Notes: generated by a model not told the origin, from the sequence alone. DNA of 37,461 bases from Crocinitomix sp. (GCA_030836155.1 JAURQI010000172.1:1-37461); one strand, 5' to 3'; positions 14,685 to 24,098 are shown, counted from the first letter of the stretch. A program made the numbers and translations.

Positions 14685-15863
14685 GTGGAATTAGCTAAAC
14701 ACATAGAAATCTTATTGCAATCGCACAATTGTGTGATCGTTCCTGATTTTGGAGGATTCATAGCCAATTATCGATCAGCTGTAATTGATCGAGCTAATAA
14801 GCGTATCCTTCCTCCGGCAAAAAATATATTGTTTAATGCTAAACTTACCAATAACGACGGACTACTTGCTAATGCTGTTGTTCAAGCAATGCGTTGCACT
14901 TATCCCGAAGCTTTAAATCAAATTTCAACTGATGTTGCGGATTGGAGTGCCCAACTTGCAAAAGGTCTGCGGATAGATTTAGGCGAATTAGGATTTTTAT
15001 ATCAACAAGATAATCGTATTGTTTTTGAACAGGGTAGGGATTTAAACTTGCTTCTTCAAGCTTATGGTTTGTCAAACGTTCAGTTTGTAGCTGTTAAGGA
15101 GAAAAAAGAAATCGCGTCAGCAATTCAGGAGCCTGTTTCTGAAAGAGTAGCAAACCATAAACCTGTTCTGGAAGGCCCTGTTAAGGAAAAAGAAACAGTC
15201 GTTATAGAGCTTGCTGGAAGAGCAGCTGCTGTTCCAATAGAGAAAAATGAAGAAAGTCAAACACCTGTTTCTGAAATTGAGCAATCAAGAAGAAGAGGTA
15301 GGTGGAAATATATTGCTGCTGCAGCTGCGATCCCCTTTTTATTTTACTCGTATTGGATTCCAGTTGAAACAGATTTTATCGAAACCGGTAAAATTCAAAT
15401 GGCAGATTTTAATCCAATTAAGACAACTCCAGACAGAAGCTATCAATCAAGGTTAGAAACTACATTTGAGCCTTTTGAAAAGCCAGAAGTTGAAACATGG
15501 GAGACACTAACCTCAGAAATTAGCGAGCATGTCGAAGTTTACAACTACGCGCTTGCTGACGACTTTTACATTCCAATTCGACTTGAAAAAGAAGAGCCTT
15601 CAGTAGGCCCCGTCAATGAACAAGCGATTTCTGAAAACGCAGAGCTACCTTATCATGTTATTGGTGGTTGTTTTTCGGTATCATCCAATGCTGATCAATT
15701 AGTCGTTGATTTGCAAAAACAAGGATATCAAGCCCATGTTCTGGATCAAAAAAATGGGCTACATCGTGTTTCTAGTGGTGATTATGCAACGAGATCTGAA
15801 GCACGTAAAGCCTTAAAAGCATTCAAAGACGCGGGATTTTCAGGTTGGGTACTCAAAAAATAG
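14685..15863 (+). CDS. CCDC81-type HU domain protein with SPOR domain
   Basis: 392 residues from the GTG at 14685. The N-terminal 130 residues match the paired HU-like CCDC81 domains of Bacteroidota (ELAKHIEILLQSHNCVIVPDFGGFIANY, then NNDGLLANAVVQAMRCTYPEAL). A Pro/Glu-rich linker, one membrane segment (about 207-222, after RRRGRWKY) and a charged periplasmic stretch lead to a C-terminal SPOR domain (about 318-392: YHVIGGCFSVSSNADQLV... GFSGWVLKK), which binds denuded peptidoglycan. The layout suggests a link between a cytoplasmic (possibly DNA- or protein-binding) domain and cell-wall remodelling at division. The start follows from the -7 element. Confidence 0.82.
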   Translation: MELAKHIEILLQSHNCVIVPDFGGFIANYRSAVIDRANKRILPPAKNILFNAKLTNNDGLLANAVVQAMRCTYPEALNQISTDVADWSAQLAKGLRIDLGELGFLYQQDNRIVFEQGRDLNLLLQAYGLSNVQFVAVKEKKEIASAIQEPVSERVANHKPVLEGPVKEKETVVIELAGRAAAVPIEKNEESQTPVSEIEQSRRRGRWKYIAAAAAIPFLFYSYWIPVETDFIETGKIQMADFNPIKTTPDRSYQSRLETTFEPFEKPEVETWETLTSEISEHVEVYNYALADDFYIPIRLEKEEPSVGPVNEQAISENAELPYHVIGGCFSVSSNADQLVVDLQKQGYQAHVLDQKNGLHRVSSGDYATRSEARKALKAFKDAGFSGWVLKK

Positions 15864-16020
15864 ACTAAACGGACCTTTAGCGGCATAATATTACCGCTCA
15901 TGTAATTATGAGCAGGAATTATTTTGAATCATGAAGAATTCAGTATCTTAGGAGGATGAAAAAATGGTCTGACCTATAAATAACTTTACATCGGATTGAG
16001 CCTACTAGAATAAATTACCA

Positions 16021-17244
16021 ATGAAAAATAAAATTCTATCATTATTTACTCTGTTGATCGCGTTTAACCTTTCAGCACAGGATTTCACTACCAACAAAGA
16101 AGGTAGTGAATATAAATTCAAGAAAATTGCACAAATGGAGTCAACACCTGTTTTATCGCAAGGTTGGACAGGAACGTGTTGGAGCTTCTCAGCTTTATCC
16201 TTTTTCGAATCAGAATTAGAGAGAATGGGTAAAGATGGACACAACTTAGCAGAGATGTATATTGTCTACCATGCTTATTTAGGTAAAGCAGAGAAATATG
16301 TGCGTACGGATGGAAATACCAATTTTGATGAAGGCGGAGCGTTCCATGATATTCCTTGGGTAATTAAACGATACGGTATTGTTCCATCTGAAGCCTTTCA
16401 AGGGTTAAATTATGGATCTGAACGCCATAACCATGCAGAATTGTCAGAAGTTCTAAAGGGCACAATTGGCGGTGTCTTAAAAGCGAGCAAAGGATTGTCA
16501 ACGAATGACGCTTTGTCATCATCTTGGCATAAAGCTATACGCGGCGTACTCGATGCTTATCTTGGAGAAGTACCAGAAAACCTTGAGGAATTTAAATTTA
16601 AGGTAGACGGAAAAGAATACAATCCAGTATCGTACAGAGATGAATTAGGGTTGAATATGGATGATTATATTTCTTTAACTTCATTTTCAAATCATCCTTA
16701 TTATCAAACATGCCAATTGGCAATTGCAGATAACTGGGCTTGGGGCAATTCTTATAATGTACCACTAGCGGATTTATGGAAAGCGGCGACTTATGCTTTA
16801 AAAGAAGGTTATTCATTTGCTTGGGGAGCAGATGTATCCGAAGATTATTTTAGCTTCCGTTCAGGATTGGCAATTGTACCAAAGGATCGAGCAACTATCA
16901 AAGTTTCTGGGCGCAATAATAGCAACTTTTCAGATGCGGGAGCTGAAAAGAAGGCAAATTGCTTTATGGAGCCAGTAGAAGAAGAGAAAATAACACAAGA
17001 GATGCGCCAAGCGGCTTATGATAATAAGCAAACAACAGATGATCATGGTATGCATGCTGTAGGTTTATATAAAGACCAAAATGGTAAAGAATATCTTCTG
17101 ATCAAGAACTCTTGGGGTAAGCGAAATGAGTGTGATGGATTCTTTTTTACATCTCAAGCTTATTTCGATTATAAGACGATAAATATTTACCTTCATAAGG
17201 ATGGGCTTTCAAAGGAGTTGAAAGGAAAACTAGGAATAGATTAA
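16021..17244 (+). CDS. exported papain-family C1B peptidase (bleomycin hydrolase-like)
   Basis: Cysteine aminopeptidase family. 407 residues with a signal peptide (cleavage after NLSAQ, residue 20), unlike the cytosolic PepC/bleomycin hydrolases. The catalytic set is complete: Q47 and C53 in QGWTGTCWSFSALS, H345 in DDHGMHAVGL, N363 in IKNSWG. No propeptide or sorting domain is evident, so the enzyme is probably periplasmic. It is a single gene with a degenerate -7 element TAACTTTA at 15981-15988. The upstream 157 bases contain two mutually exclusive small hairpins (15879-15898 and 15896-15913). Confidence 0.87.
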   Translation: MKNKILSLFTLLIAFNLSAQDFTTNKEGSEYKFKKIAQMESTPVLSQGWTGTCWSFSALSFFESELERMGKDGHNLAEMYIVYHAYLGKAEKYVRTDGNTNFDEGGAFHDIPWVIKRYGIVPSEAFQGLNYGSERHNHAELSEVLKGTIGGVLKASKGLSTNDALSSSWHKAIRGVLDAYLGEVPENLEEFKFKVDGKEYNPVSYRDELGLNMDDYISLTSFSNHPYYQTCQLAIADNWAWGNSYNVPLADLWKAATYALKEGYSFAWGADVSEDYFSFRSGLAIVPKDRATIKVSGRNNSNFSDAGAEKKANCFMEPVEEEKITQEMRQAAYDNKQTTDDHGMHAVGLYKDQNGKEYLLIKNSWGKRNECDGFFFTSQAYFDYKTINIYLHKDGLSKELKGKLGID

Positions 17245-17344
17245 CCTTTTTTCCCGTTTAAGCAAGGTGCTATAAATATATAAATGGTTGTTTTTTTAGA
17301 TTTAGCTGATGTTTTGTACATTTCAGATATCAAATAAACTACCT

Positions 17345-17916
17345 ATGAAAAAAATTACCCTTTCGGGGCTATTATAGCCCTGGGATTTTTGTTTAGTGCG
17401 CCTTCATTTGCGCAAACAATAAAATCCTCAACGCTGAAAAAAGCAAAAGCCATTTATGTAGGAGAAACTGCAACCGTAACTGTGTCACCTGAAGTGACGA
17501 CAACGTATGTTTGTAACGTCACCAATGCGGAAGGTTGTGAGTCGACTTTGGAAGTAACAGTGTTTATTGATGATGGTACAGGAATCCCAGGTGTGACATT
17601 GAAGAGAAGCTTTGCTTTATATCCGAATCCGTCCAATGGGTCTGTTCATTTGCAGTTCCAATTAAACGAGGCGAAAGATATCCAAGTTCAAGTTGTAAAT
17701 GTCTTAGGAGACATTATGTGGATGAACCAATACAACGAAGTGACAGATCAGTTAATCAGCTTTGATTTAGATCGTGTTGCTAAAGGAATCTACTTTGTAA
17801 TCCTTAAAGCTGAAGGAGAAACAGTAAGTAAGAAATTAGTGATTCAATCACGGATTTATATTTTATTCAGAATCCCTCTTTGGTCATTGATCAGAGAGGG
17901 ATTTTTTTATGTTTAA
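17345..17916 (+). pseudogene. short T9SS cargo gene, frameshifted at its start codon
   Basis: The ATG at 17345 is followed by seven A (17348-17354) and runs to a stop after ten codons. With eight A the frame would read MKKNYPFGAIIALGFLFSAP-SFAQ, a complete signal peptide, joined to the open frame below. That frame carries an Ig-like strand pattern (GETATVTVSPEVTTTYVCNV, typical of the last repeat of large adhesins) and a type A sorting domain (YPNPSNGSVHLQFQL ... GIYFVILKAEGE, SKKLVIQ). After KKLVIQ, where such proteins normally end, the frame runs on for 22 residues through the terminator to a TAA shared with recO. It may be a remnant of a larger adhesin, a slippage-controlled gene, or carry a sequencing error. 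Confidence 0.65.
17871..17908 (+). terminator. terminator of the T9SS cargo gene
   Basis: AATCCCTCT/AGAGGGATT stem (17871-17879 with 17895-17903) extended by inner pairs, then seven T. It lies inside the extended reading frame, which supports the view that the original stop codon, just after KKLVIQ, was lost. Confidence 0.8.
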
Positions 17917-18629
17917 TCGTGAAATGTAGCCTCCAGAATTGCCAGACTTTTGATGGGTTTGAATTGATCAATGACCACGTGATAATATTTCAATAAATCA
18001 TAAACCAATTGGCGTCTTTTAGAGAGCGGAATCTGAGGGTCATTTTCACCATCAAAATTCGCCTGACTCAAAGCAAGCAGATAACCCGTCGATTCTTGGT
18101 CTAAATAATCAGGATGTGAAGGTCGATATTTTGTGAACTGACATTCTTGGAGATCTAGATAAATAGCATCCTCATTCACCTCTGGAGCGAAACCCAAATA
18201 ACGCGTAAGCCGATACAAAAATTTAACAGGAAAATTTGCGAATTTTTCGGTATGATCTAAAACCTGAAGTATGTTTTCTAAAAAGGAATAGAGTTCATCA
18301 TTTCGCTCATTATCACGCAGAGTGTGTAAGAGCACTTCATTCATAAAAAACAAAATACTTGATTTGTAGGGGTCAAAGCTGAGGGTTTGAAACACAATAG
18401 CCGGCTCAATGGATGATATCTTTGCGAGATCACTGTCTTTGCGCTGGAAGTATTCAATGGATAAGATCGCTAATGAATGGACCAGATTTCCATGCTTTTT
18501 CTTGCGTTTTGCTCCCGGAAAAATGAAACTTTGAACACCATTGTGAGGTGTAAGTACTTTCAGGATTAGGCTGGTCTCAGAATAATCAATTTTCTGCAAG
18601 ACGATTCCGCGCGTTACCTTTCGAGACAT
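17913..18629 (-). CDS. recO: DNA repair protein RecO
   Basis: RecO acts with RecR to load RecA on SSB-coated single strands. 238 residues: N-terminal OB-fold (MSRKVTRGIVLQKIDYSETSLILKVLT, then FIFPGAKRKKKHG) followed by a helical region; the zinc-finger cysteines of some RecO proteins are absent, as is usual in Bacteroidota. It starts 5 nt after porZ stops, so the two are co-transcribed. The stop overlaps that of the T9SS cargo frame. Confidence 0.9.
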   Translation of the reverse strand: MSRKVTRGIVLQKIDYSETSLILKVLTPHNGVQSFIFPGAKRKKKHGNLVHSLAILSIEYFQRKDSDLAKISSIEPAIVFQTLSFDPYKSSILFFMNEVLLHTLRDNERNDELYSFLENILQVLDHTEKFANFPVKFLYRLTRYLGFAPEVNEDAIYLDLQECQFTKYRPSHPDYLDQESTGYLLALSQANFDGENDPQIPLSKRRQLVYDLLKYYHVVIDQFKPIKSLAILEATFHD

Positions 18630-18634
18630 TTATT

Positions 18635-20941
18635 TTAATTGATGAAAAGAATTTTGGCGACATTCTTTCCCTTGTCGTAGGTAATACCAGACCAAACTAA
18701 ATAGACACCTGACTGCACCCGTTCGCCTTGTAGATTTTTTCCATCCCAAATGACCGTTCCTCCATTCGAAACCGTTTTATAAATGAGGTTGCCCGAAATA
18801 TCAGTGACTTTTACATCCGATTCATAACCTAATCCTTGTATGGTGATAGGGCCTGAAAAATCAGGATAAACTGGATTTGGAAAAACTCTCACATTGCTAA
18901 ACTCACGATCGGCTAAAGTAGCATCTGATCGAAATGAAACCAAACCTTTTTCCGTTGCAAAATATACCTCGCCGCTCAATTGGTCTACCTTAATATCTAA
19001 TACATTGTTGGAGATTAAAGGGCTATTGTCCACATTAAAACGATAAACCTCTTCAGAACCATCTTCTGAGAAACAAAATACGCCAGAAGAGCTCGTGCCA
19101 ATCCATTTTCGATTACCTCCGTCGATAGCAATAGCCGTGATGTAGGTATCACCTAATAAACGTTCTACTTCTCCATCCACTTCTAATAAAATTGGACTCG
19201 CGTCATATTCGCCAAATCCACCTTCATACAAGCCATTTCGAGAATAAAGAATGACTAATCCTTCTTCTGTACCAATCCAAATTTCACCATCAGCGTCTTG
19301 CGCTAGTCCTTTTACGAAAACAGAAGGTAGATTTCCAAATCCTTCCGCTGCTCTTAGCGTTCTGACTTGATCATCGGAGGGATCATCCAATGTGCCATTC
19401 TCATTGAAGGCTACTAAACCGACGTTGGTAACTGCTACCCATTTATTGCCGTCATTGTCAATTAGCAAACGATAGGGATATTTATTGTTAGAAAGTGCTT
19501 CAAGCGAATAGGAATACATCTGTCCATCCGGCGTCAATACCTTCAACGGGTTGAGCCCTTGGTTAATAAACCAAAGATTTCCTTCGTCATCATATTTCAT
19601 GTCAGGAATAATCATTCTACCCGCATTGGCTTCTATAAGTGAATTACTTGCTGTATAAACCTCATCAATGCCAACGCCATCTTTTACAATTTTGAGTCCT
19701 CCTTGAGAGAAACTAGAAAAGGCAAACTCATCAGTATTCCCTTGATTAACTGCAGCACAAACAAAATCCCAATCGAGATCGTAACCGATTGAATCATCTG
19801 TAGCGTAATTATAGTTGGTCCACTCTTCATCTTCAAAAAGATAGACGCCATTTCTGAAATAGTTGTTTTGAAGGTTTTGTGTGAGACCACCACCTGCAAC
19901 GAGTACTTTACCAAATTGAATATCCATGCGATAACTGCCATCAAAAGCAGGTGTATTGGAAAAAATGAAATCGGCAGACCATGAATTGGCTGCTTTAACT
20001 AATCCATGTCTTTTATCTGCAATCCAATAACGATCGTCGTGATAGAGCGCTGCTTCTGGCAATGGTGTTCCATCAGGATAGTCGAAAATGGTTTGAATCT
20101 CATTCAAGTCAGTGTCTAAAACTTTAACCGTTGAGAATAAAGATAATATCAATCGGTCATCATCTCCATATATGGCATTGATATTAACCGTTTCGTCCAA
20201 CTTAGAGAGAACGCCGTTGGATTCATAATAAATCGTATCGGCATTAAAGATCTCATCATCGTATCCATAAAATATTCGTCCGCCGAATGGTTCTATTTGA
20301 GTGAAATTACCGTTAACAACAGCTGCAGGAAAATCATCTTTCTTTTCCCATTGGTTTTGATCATTTAAGAATGGGCGATCTTTTGGGGCATAGTAAATAC
20401 CTTGATCAGTTGCCGCAAAAAGGGTGTCATTATATATCGCCACATCAAACACAACAGGGTCCTCATAAGGATAATACGTGTCTTTTATTTCCTTTTTATC
20501 ATTATCGAATAGAATCAAGCCGATTCCAGTGGCCACATAGATATAATTCTCATCGAAACAGAAGTTGTGAATTGTTTTATCACCAGAGATTTCCGCTTTT
20601 TCAATCCAAGGTACATTTGTTATTGTGTTTCCTACAATAACATCCAAATTTCCACTAACGTATCCAACAATAGCCGTTGATTCGTCTGCTGCAATCGACG
20701 TAATACCTAGATCGCTTAGTCCATTTGTTACCGTTAATTCATTTACTGAATTATCCTCTAGATCATAGCGAATAACACCATTAGAACAGGCTAGGAAAAT
20801 ATTGTCATTGGTCTCAGCAATGCCTTGACCACTAAATACCGAAAAATGGATACGCCAATCTTGCATAGCAATTTGACCATTTGCCGTAGTGATGGAGAAT
20901 AATATCCCCAATAATAATACAGCATGTATAGCTTTCTTCAT
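18635..20941 (-). CDS. porZ: T9SS-associated beta-propeller protein PorZ
   Basis: PorZ is a surface protein of the type IX secretion system needed for attaching anionic LPS to cargo. 768 residues: signal peptide (cleavage after TTANG, about residue 22), two beta-propeller regions with two-component-regulator-type blades (IAMQDWRIHFSVFSGQGIAE at the start; DADGEIWIGTEEGLVI and NRKWIGTSSSGVFCF later), and a C-terminal T9SS-type sorting domain (RVFPNPVYPDFSGPITIQ ... GVYLVWSGITYDKG). The recO-porZ pairing is conserved in Bacteroidota, which strengthens the call. Its -7 element ends 5 nt before the ATG. Confidence 0.85.
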   Translation of the reverse strand: MKKAIHAVLLLGILFSITTANGQIAMQDWRIHFSVFSGQGIAETNDNIFLACSNGVIRYDLEDNSVNELTVTNGLSDLGITSIAADESTAIVGYVSGNLDVIVGNTITNVPWIEKAEISGDKTIHNFCFDENYIYVATGIGLILFDNDKKEIKDTYYPYEDPVVFDVAIYNDTLFAATDQGIYYAPKDRPFLNDQNQWEKKDDFPAAVVNGNFTQIEPFGGRIFYGYDDEIFNADTIYYESNGVLSKLDETVNINAIYGDDDRLILSLFSTVKVLDTDLNEIQTIFDYPDGTPLPEAALYHDDRYWIADKRHGLVKAANSWSADFIFSNTPAFDGSYRMDIQFGKVLVAGGGLTQNLQNNYFRNGVYLFEDEEWTNYNYATDDSIGYDLDWDFVCAAVNQGNTDEFAFSSFSQGGLKIVKDGVGIDEVYTASNSLIEANAGRMIIPDMKYDDEGNLWFINQGLNPLKVLTPDGQMYSYSLEALSNNKYPYRLLIDNDGNKWVAVTNVGLVAFNENGTLDDPSDDQVRTLRAAEGFGNLPSVFVKGLAQDADGEIWIGTEEGLVILYSRNGLYEGGFGEYDASPILLEVDGEVERLLGDTYITAIAIDGGNRKWIGTSSSGVFCFSEDGSEEVYRFNVDNSPLISNNVLDIKVDQLSGEVYFATEKGLVSFRSDATLADREFSNVRVFPNPVYPDFSGPITIQGLGYESDVKVTDISGNLIYKTVSNGGTVIWDGKNLQGERVQSGVYLVWSGITYDKGKNVAKILFIN

Positions 20942-20946
20942 CTGCT

Positions 20947-20954
20947 CAAATTTA
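20947..20954 (-). promoter_or_regulatory. -7 element of porZ-recO
   Basis: TAAATTTG on the minus strand, a full match to TANNTTTG, ending 5 nt before the porZ ATG at 20941; predicts an almost leaderless mRNA. Confidence 0.5.
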
Positions 20955-21006
20955 CAAAGAATTAACTGGAATATTCTCCTTTTATTGTATCGATGAATTT
21001 GGAAAT

Positions 21007-22374
21007 CTATCCAAAGATTAAACGGATAGCATCTTCAATTTTAACGACCGCATGAATTTTGATTTTGTGATTCTTGGGTTCAATGCCTTTATTATACTTA
21101 GATATAATAATTTGTTCGAACCCCATTTTCTCTGCTTCAGATATGCGTTGTTCCATCCGGTTTACAGGTCTTATTTCACCAGAAAGACTGAGTTCAGCGG
21201 CTAAACAGATCGAAGCTGGTATTGGAATATTCGCATTTGAAGACATAATAGCACAAACTACAGCAAGATCAATTGCTGGATCATTAACTTTGATACCTCC
21301 TGCTATATTAAGGAAGACATCCTTTACACCCAATTTAAAACCGCATCTTTTCTCCAATACTGCTAAGAGCATATTTAGACGACGAAGATCAAAACCGGTC
21401 GCTGAACGCTGTGGTGTTCCATATGCCGCCGTACTCACCAATGCTTGCACCTCGATTAATAAAGGACGCACCCCTTCAATTGTGGCTGCAATAGACGTCC
21501 CGCTTAATTGCTCTTCATGTGTGGTAATCAGAATTTCTGAAGGGTTTTCAACCTGACGCAATCCATCTCCCGTCATTTCGTAGATTCCCATTTCATTGGT
21601 AGATCCAAATCTATTTTTCATTGAACGTACGAGACGATAAACATGATTACGATCTCCTTCAAAAACAAGAACAGCATCCACCATATGCTCCAATACTTTT
21701 GGTCCGGCTAAAGCTCCTTCTTTAGTAATATGACCGATTAGAAAAACAGGTGTTCCGGATTCTTTTGCATAGCGTAAAAACTCGGCCGTACAAGCCTTTA
21801 TTTGACTTACACTTCCGGGGGAGGAATCAATTTTTGAAGTATGTAATGTTTGAATAGAATCAATGATGAGGATATCGGGTTTTACAGCTTCAAGCTGAAT
21901 GAAAATATTATCCATTGAGGTTTCGGTTAGGACAAAACAAGCCTCATTTTCCTTCCCAATCCGATCTGCACGCATACTAATTTGCTGTTCGCTCTCTTCA
22001 CCCGAGATATAGAGTATCTTTTTACCTTTTTCGCGCACGGAAAGTTGAAGTAATAAAGTGGATTTTCCAATGCCCGGTTCGCCGCCAAACAAGATTAGTG
22101 ATCCTGGAACAACACCACCTCCTAAAACACGATTCAACTCTTCATCCTTGAGCATCATTCGACGTTCTTCCAGTTTTTCAATTTCATTTAAGCGGTGGGG
22201 TTTTGCTGCTCGCTGACTCGATGAAGAGGAGAAGGGAGTAGCGCTTTTTGGGCCTTTTTGAATAACCTCTTCCACATAGGTATTCCATTCACCGCATCCG
22301 CTGCACTTACCTACCCATTTTGGAGATTCCGCTCCACAATTTTGACAGAAAAAGGAAGTCTTGGTCTTGGCCAT
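21007..22374 (-). CDS. radA: DNA repair protein RadA
   Basis: RadA is a RecA-like ATPase that helps process recombination intermediates and branch migration. 455 residues in the usual order: C4 zinc finger (C10, C13, C24, C27), Walker A GGEPGIGKST (97-106), Walker B LIIDSIQTL, the RadA-specific KNRFG motif near residue 250, and the C-terminal Lon-like domain (GGIKVNDPAIDLAVVCAIMSS, LSGEIRPV). Divergent from xth. I see no TANNTTTG just upstream of its ATG. Confidence 0.95.
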   Translation of the reverse strand: MAKTKTSFFCQNCGAESPKWVGKCSGCGEWNTYVEEVIQKGPKSATPFSSSSSQRAAKPHRLNEIEKLEERRMMLKDEELNRVLGGGVVPGSLILFGGEPGIGKSTLLLQLSVREKGKKILYISGEESEQQISMRADRIGKENEACFVLTETSMDNIFIQLEAVKPDILIIDSIQTLHTSKIDSSPGSVSQIKACTAEFLRYAKESGTPVFLIGHITKEGALAGPKVLEHMVDAVLVFEGDRNHVYRLVRSMKNRFGSTNEMGIYEMTGDGLRQVENPSEILITTHEEQLSGTSIAATIEGVRPLLIEVQALVSTAAYGTPQRSATGFDLRRLNMLLAVLEKRCGFKLGVKDVFLNIAGGIKVNDPAIDLAVVCAIMSSNANIPIPASICLAAELSLSGEIRPVNRMEQRISEAEKMGFEQIIISKYNKGIEPKNHKIKIHAVVKIEDAIRLIFG

Positions 22375-22499
22375 AGTTCGTTTTGTTTATGATATGCTGT
22401 AAAGATTTAGTCTAAGAACGTAATTTATTTACGTTTTGAGAAAAACCATTCCTTCAAAAATAGGATATAAAGAGGAAACAATGATTCCACTGGAACCAT

Positions 22500-22507
22500 T
22501 AACTTTG
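22500..22507 (+). promoter_or_regulatory. -7 element of xth
   Basis: TAACTTTG, a full match, ending 12 nt before the ATG at 22520. It lies inside a longer open frame, which supports the shorter start. Confidence 0.5.
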
Positions 22508-22519
22508 TTAAAAAAAAAC

Positions 22520-23293
22520 ATGGCAAAAATTCTTTCTTACAATGTCAATGGTATACGTGCAGCGTTAAAAAAAGACTGGATCGATTGGTTGAAAAGTGAA
22601 GATCCTGATATCGTTTGTATTCAGGAGACGAAGGCACATCCCGATCAATTGGATTTGTCTGTTTTCGAAGATGCCGGTTATCATCATTATTGGTATTCTG
22701 CTGAAAAGAAGGGGTATAGCGGTGTTGCTATTTTATCGAAAACAAAACCAGACCATGTTGAATACGGTTGCGGTATTGAAAAATATGATGCTGAGGGTCG
22801 AATTATAAGAGCCGATTTTGGAGATTTTTCAGTTTTGAGTTGTTATTTCCCAAGTGGGAGTAGTGGAGATGAACGTCAAGCGTTTAAGATGGATTTCTTA
22901 GCTGATTTTAATACTTATATCGAGGATTTGCGAAAGGAAAGACCCCATTTGATGATTTCTGGGGATGTGAATATTTGTCATAAGGAAATTGATATTCATA
23001 ATCCTGTTTCGAATAAAAAGTCTTCGGGATTCTTGCCAGAGGAAAGACAATGGGTGACTGACTTTTTAGCTATGGGGTATGTTGATACATTTCGTGAATT
23101 TCACCGAGAACCGCATCAATACTCTTGGTGGACCTATCGCTTTGGCGCCAGAAAGAAGAATCTAGGATGGCGCATTGATTATCATTTTGTAACAGAAACA
23201 TTAAAATCGCAATTAAAAAACGCTGATATTTTATCAGAAGCTGTTCATTCTGACCATTGTCCAATTTCGGTGGAGCTAGATATTCAGCTTTAA
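22520..23293 (+). CDS. xth: exodeoxyribonuclease III / AP endonuclease
   Basis: Cuts DNA 5' of abasic sites and removes 3' blocking groups in base excision repair. 257 residues from the ATG at 22520, giving the family N-terminus MAKILSYNVNGIRAALKKDW. The catalytic motifs are all present: IVCIQETKA (Glu, metal), SGDVNICHKEIDIHNP (Asp/Asn), LGWRIDYHFV and HSDHCPI (catalytic Asp-His). The frame stays open to a TTG at 22436, but those 28 residues match nothing in the family and precede the promoter. Monocistronic. Confidence 0.93.
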   Translation: MAKILSYNVNGIRAALKKDWIDWLKSEDPDIVCIQETKAHPDQLDLSVFEDAGYHHYWYSAEKKGYSGVAILSKTKPDHVEYGCGIEKYDAEGRIIRADFGDFSVLSCYFPSGSSGDERQAFKMDFLADFNTYIEDLRKERPHLMISGDVNICHKEIDIHNPVSNKKSSGFLPEERQWVTDFLAMGYVDTFREFHREPHQYSWWTYRFGARKKNLGWRIDYHFVTETLKSQLKNADILSEAVHSDHCPISVELDIQL

Positions 23294-23373
23294 GTCATTA
23301 AAAGCAGGTAAAAATTAGTCCGAAAAGTGACGAAAATCAGAACAAAAACTCAATCTTTTCGTAATCTATATCA

Positions 23374-23381
23374 TAACTTTG
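23374..23381 (+). promoter_or_regulatory. -7 element of the LysE-family gene
   Basis: TAACTTTG, a full match, 24 nt before the TTG start at 23406. Confidence 0.45.
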
Positions 23382-23405
23382 ACGGATTAGCAAAAACAAC
23401 GACTT

Positions 23406-24071
23406 TTGGGAGAAATAATAATCGGCGGAATACTTTATGGACTATTGCTCAGCATTATGGTGGGTCCGGCGTTTTTTATCTTGATAGAAACGAGTATCAC
23501 CAAAGGCGTTAAATCGGCCTTATTTCTTGATTTAGGTGTCCTTATTAGTGATTTGGTGTACGTGACGCTAGCTTTTTTATTCTTTAATGAAGTCAGTGAT
23601 TTTATGGAGGGACAAAACCGTCATTTTCTAAAAGTGATTGGTGGAGGTGCTTTTATCGTATTTGGTTTGATCAATCTTAGGAAAAACAGGAATTCTCTTT
23701 TTAAAAAGAAGCGGAAACTAGTTAATCCAAATGACTTAAAAGCGAGCAATCATGTCATGATGATTGTGAAAGGGTTTACGATCAACGCGTTAAATCCAGG
23801 TGTTTTATTTTATTGGTTGACACTTATGACCCTAGTTCCTGAAGCGCCGCACCATATGGGTTTACCACATAACTATACACAGTTGATATACATTACCTTA
23901 ATATTGATCACTTTTTTCAGTATTGATGTTCTTAAGATTATTGGCGCAAAAAAATTGAAAGACTTTTTAACACCCAATTGGATTAGCGTTCTCAATGTTG
24001 TCCTAGGTTTTATACTGATTTCTTTTGGGTTGTTATTTTTAATCCAAGGTATTTTGAATTTGCTTCGTTAA
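23406..24071 (+). CDS. LysE/RhtB-family amino acid exporter
   Basis: Inner-membrane exporter family; the substrate cannot be read from the sequence. 221 residues with six hydrophobic segments, the N-terminal GILYGLLLSIMVGPAFFILIETSITKGVKSAL (the conserved G-x-x-x-GP motif of LysE proteins), LDLGVLISDLVYV, and a second half opening with GFTINALNPGVLFYW. It starts at TTG: the next ATG lies inside the first membrane segment, and the promoter leaves a short leader to the TTG. A single gene. Confidence 0.85.
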   Translation: MGEIIIGGILYGLLLSIMVGPAFFILIETSITKGVKSALFLDLGVLISDLVYVTLAFLFFNEVSDFMEGQNRHFLKVIGGGAFIVFGLINLRKNRNSLFKKKRKLVNPNDLKASNHVMMIVKGFTINALNPGVLFYWLTLMTLVPEAPHHMGLPHNYTQLIYITLILITFFSIDVLKIIGAKKLKDFLTPNWISVLNVVLGFILISFGLLFLIQGILNLLR

Positions 24072-24090
24072 ACAAACGTAACGAATTGTT

Positions 24091-24098
24091 TATTTTTG
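24091..24098 (+). promoter_or_regulatory. -7 element of the MORN-type repeat gene
   Basis: TATTTTTG, a full match, 45 nt before the ATG at 24144. It overlaps the upstream in-frame TTG at 24096, ruling that start out if this promoter is used. Confidence 0.45.

Noticed and set aside
15879-15913. Riboswitch or attenuator before the C1B peptidase
   Set aside because: Two overlapping 5-6 bp hairpins (AGCGG/CCGCT and GCTCAT/ATGAGC) are mutually exclusive, but short, without a T tract, and upstream of the likely promoter.
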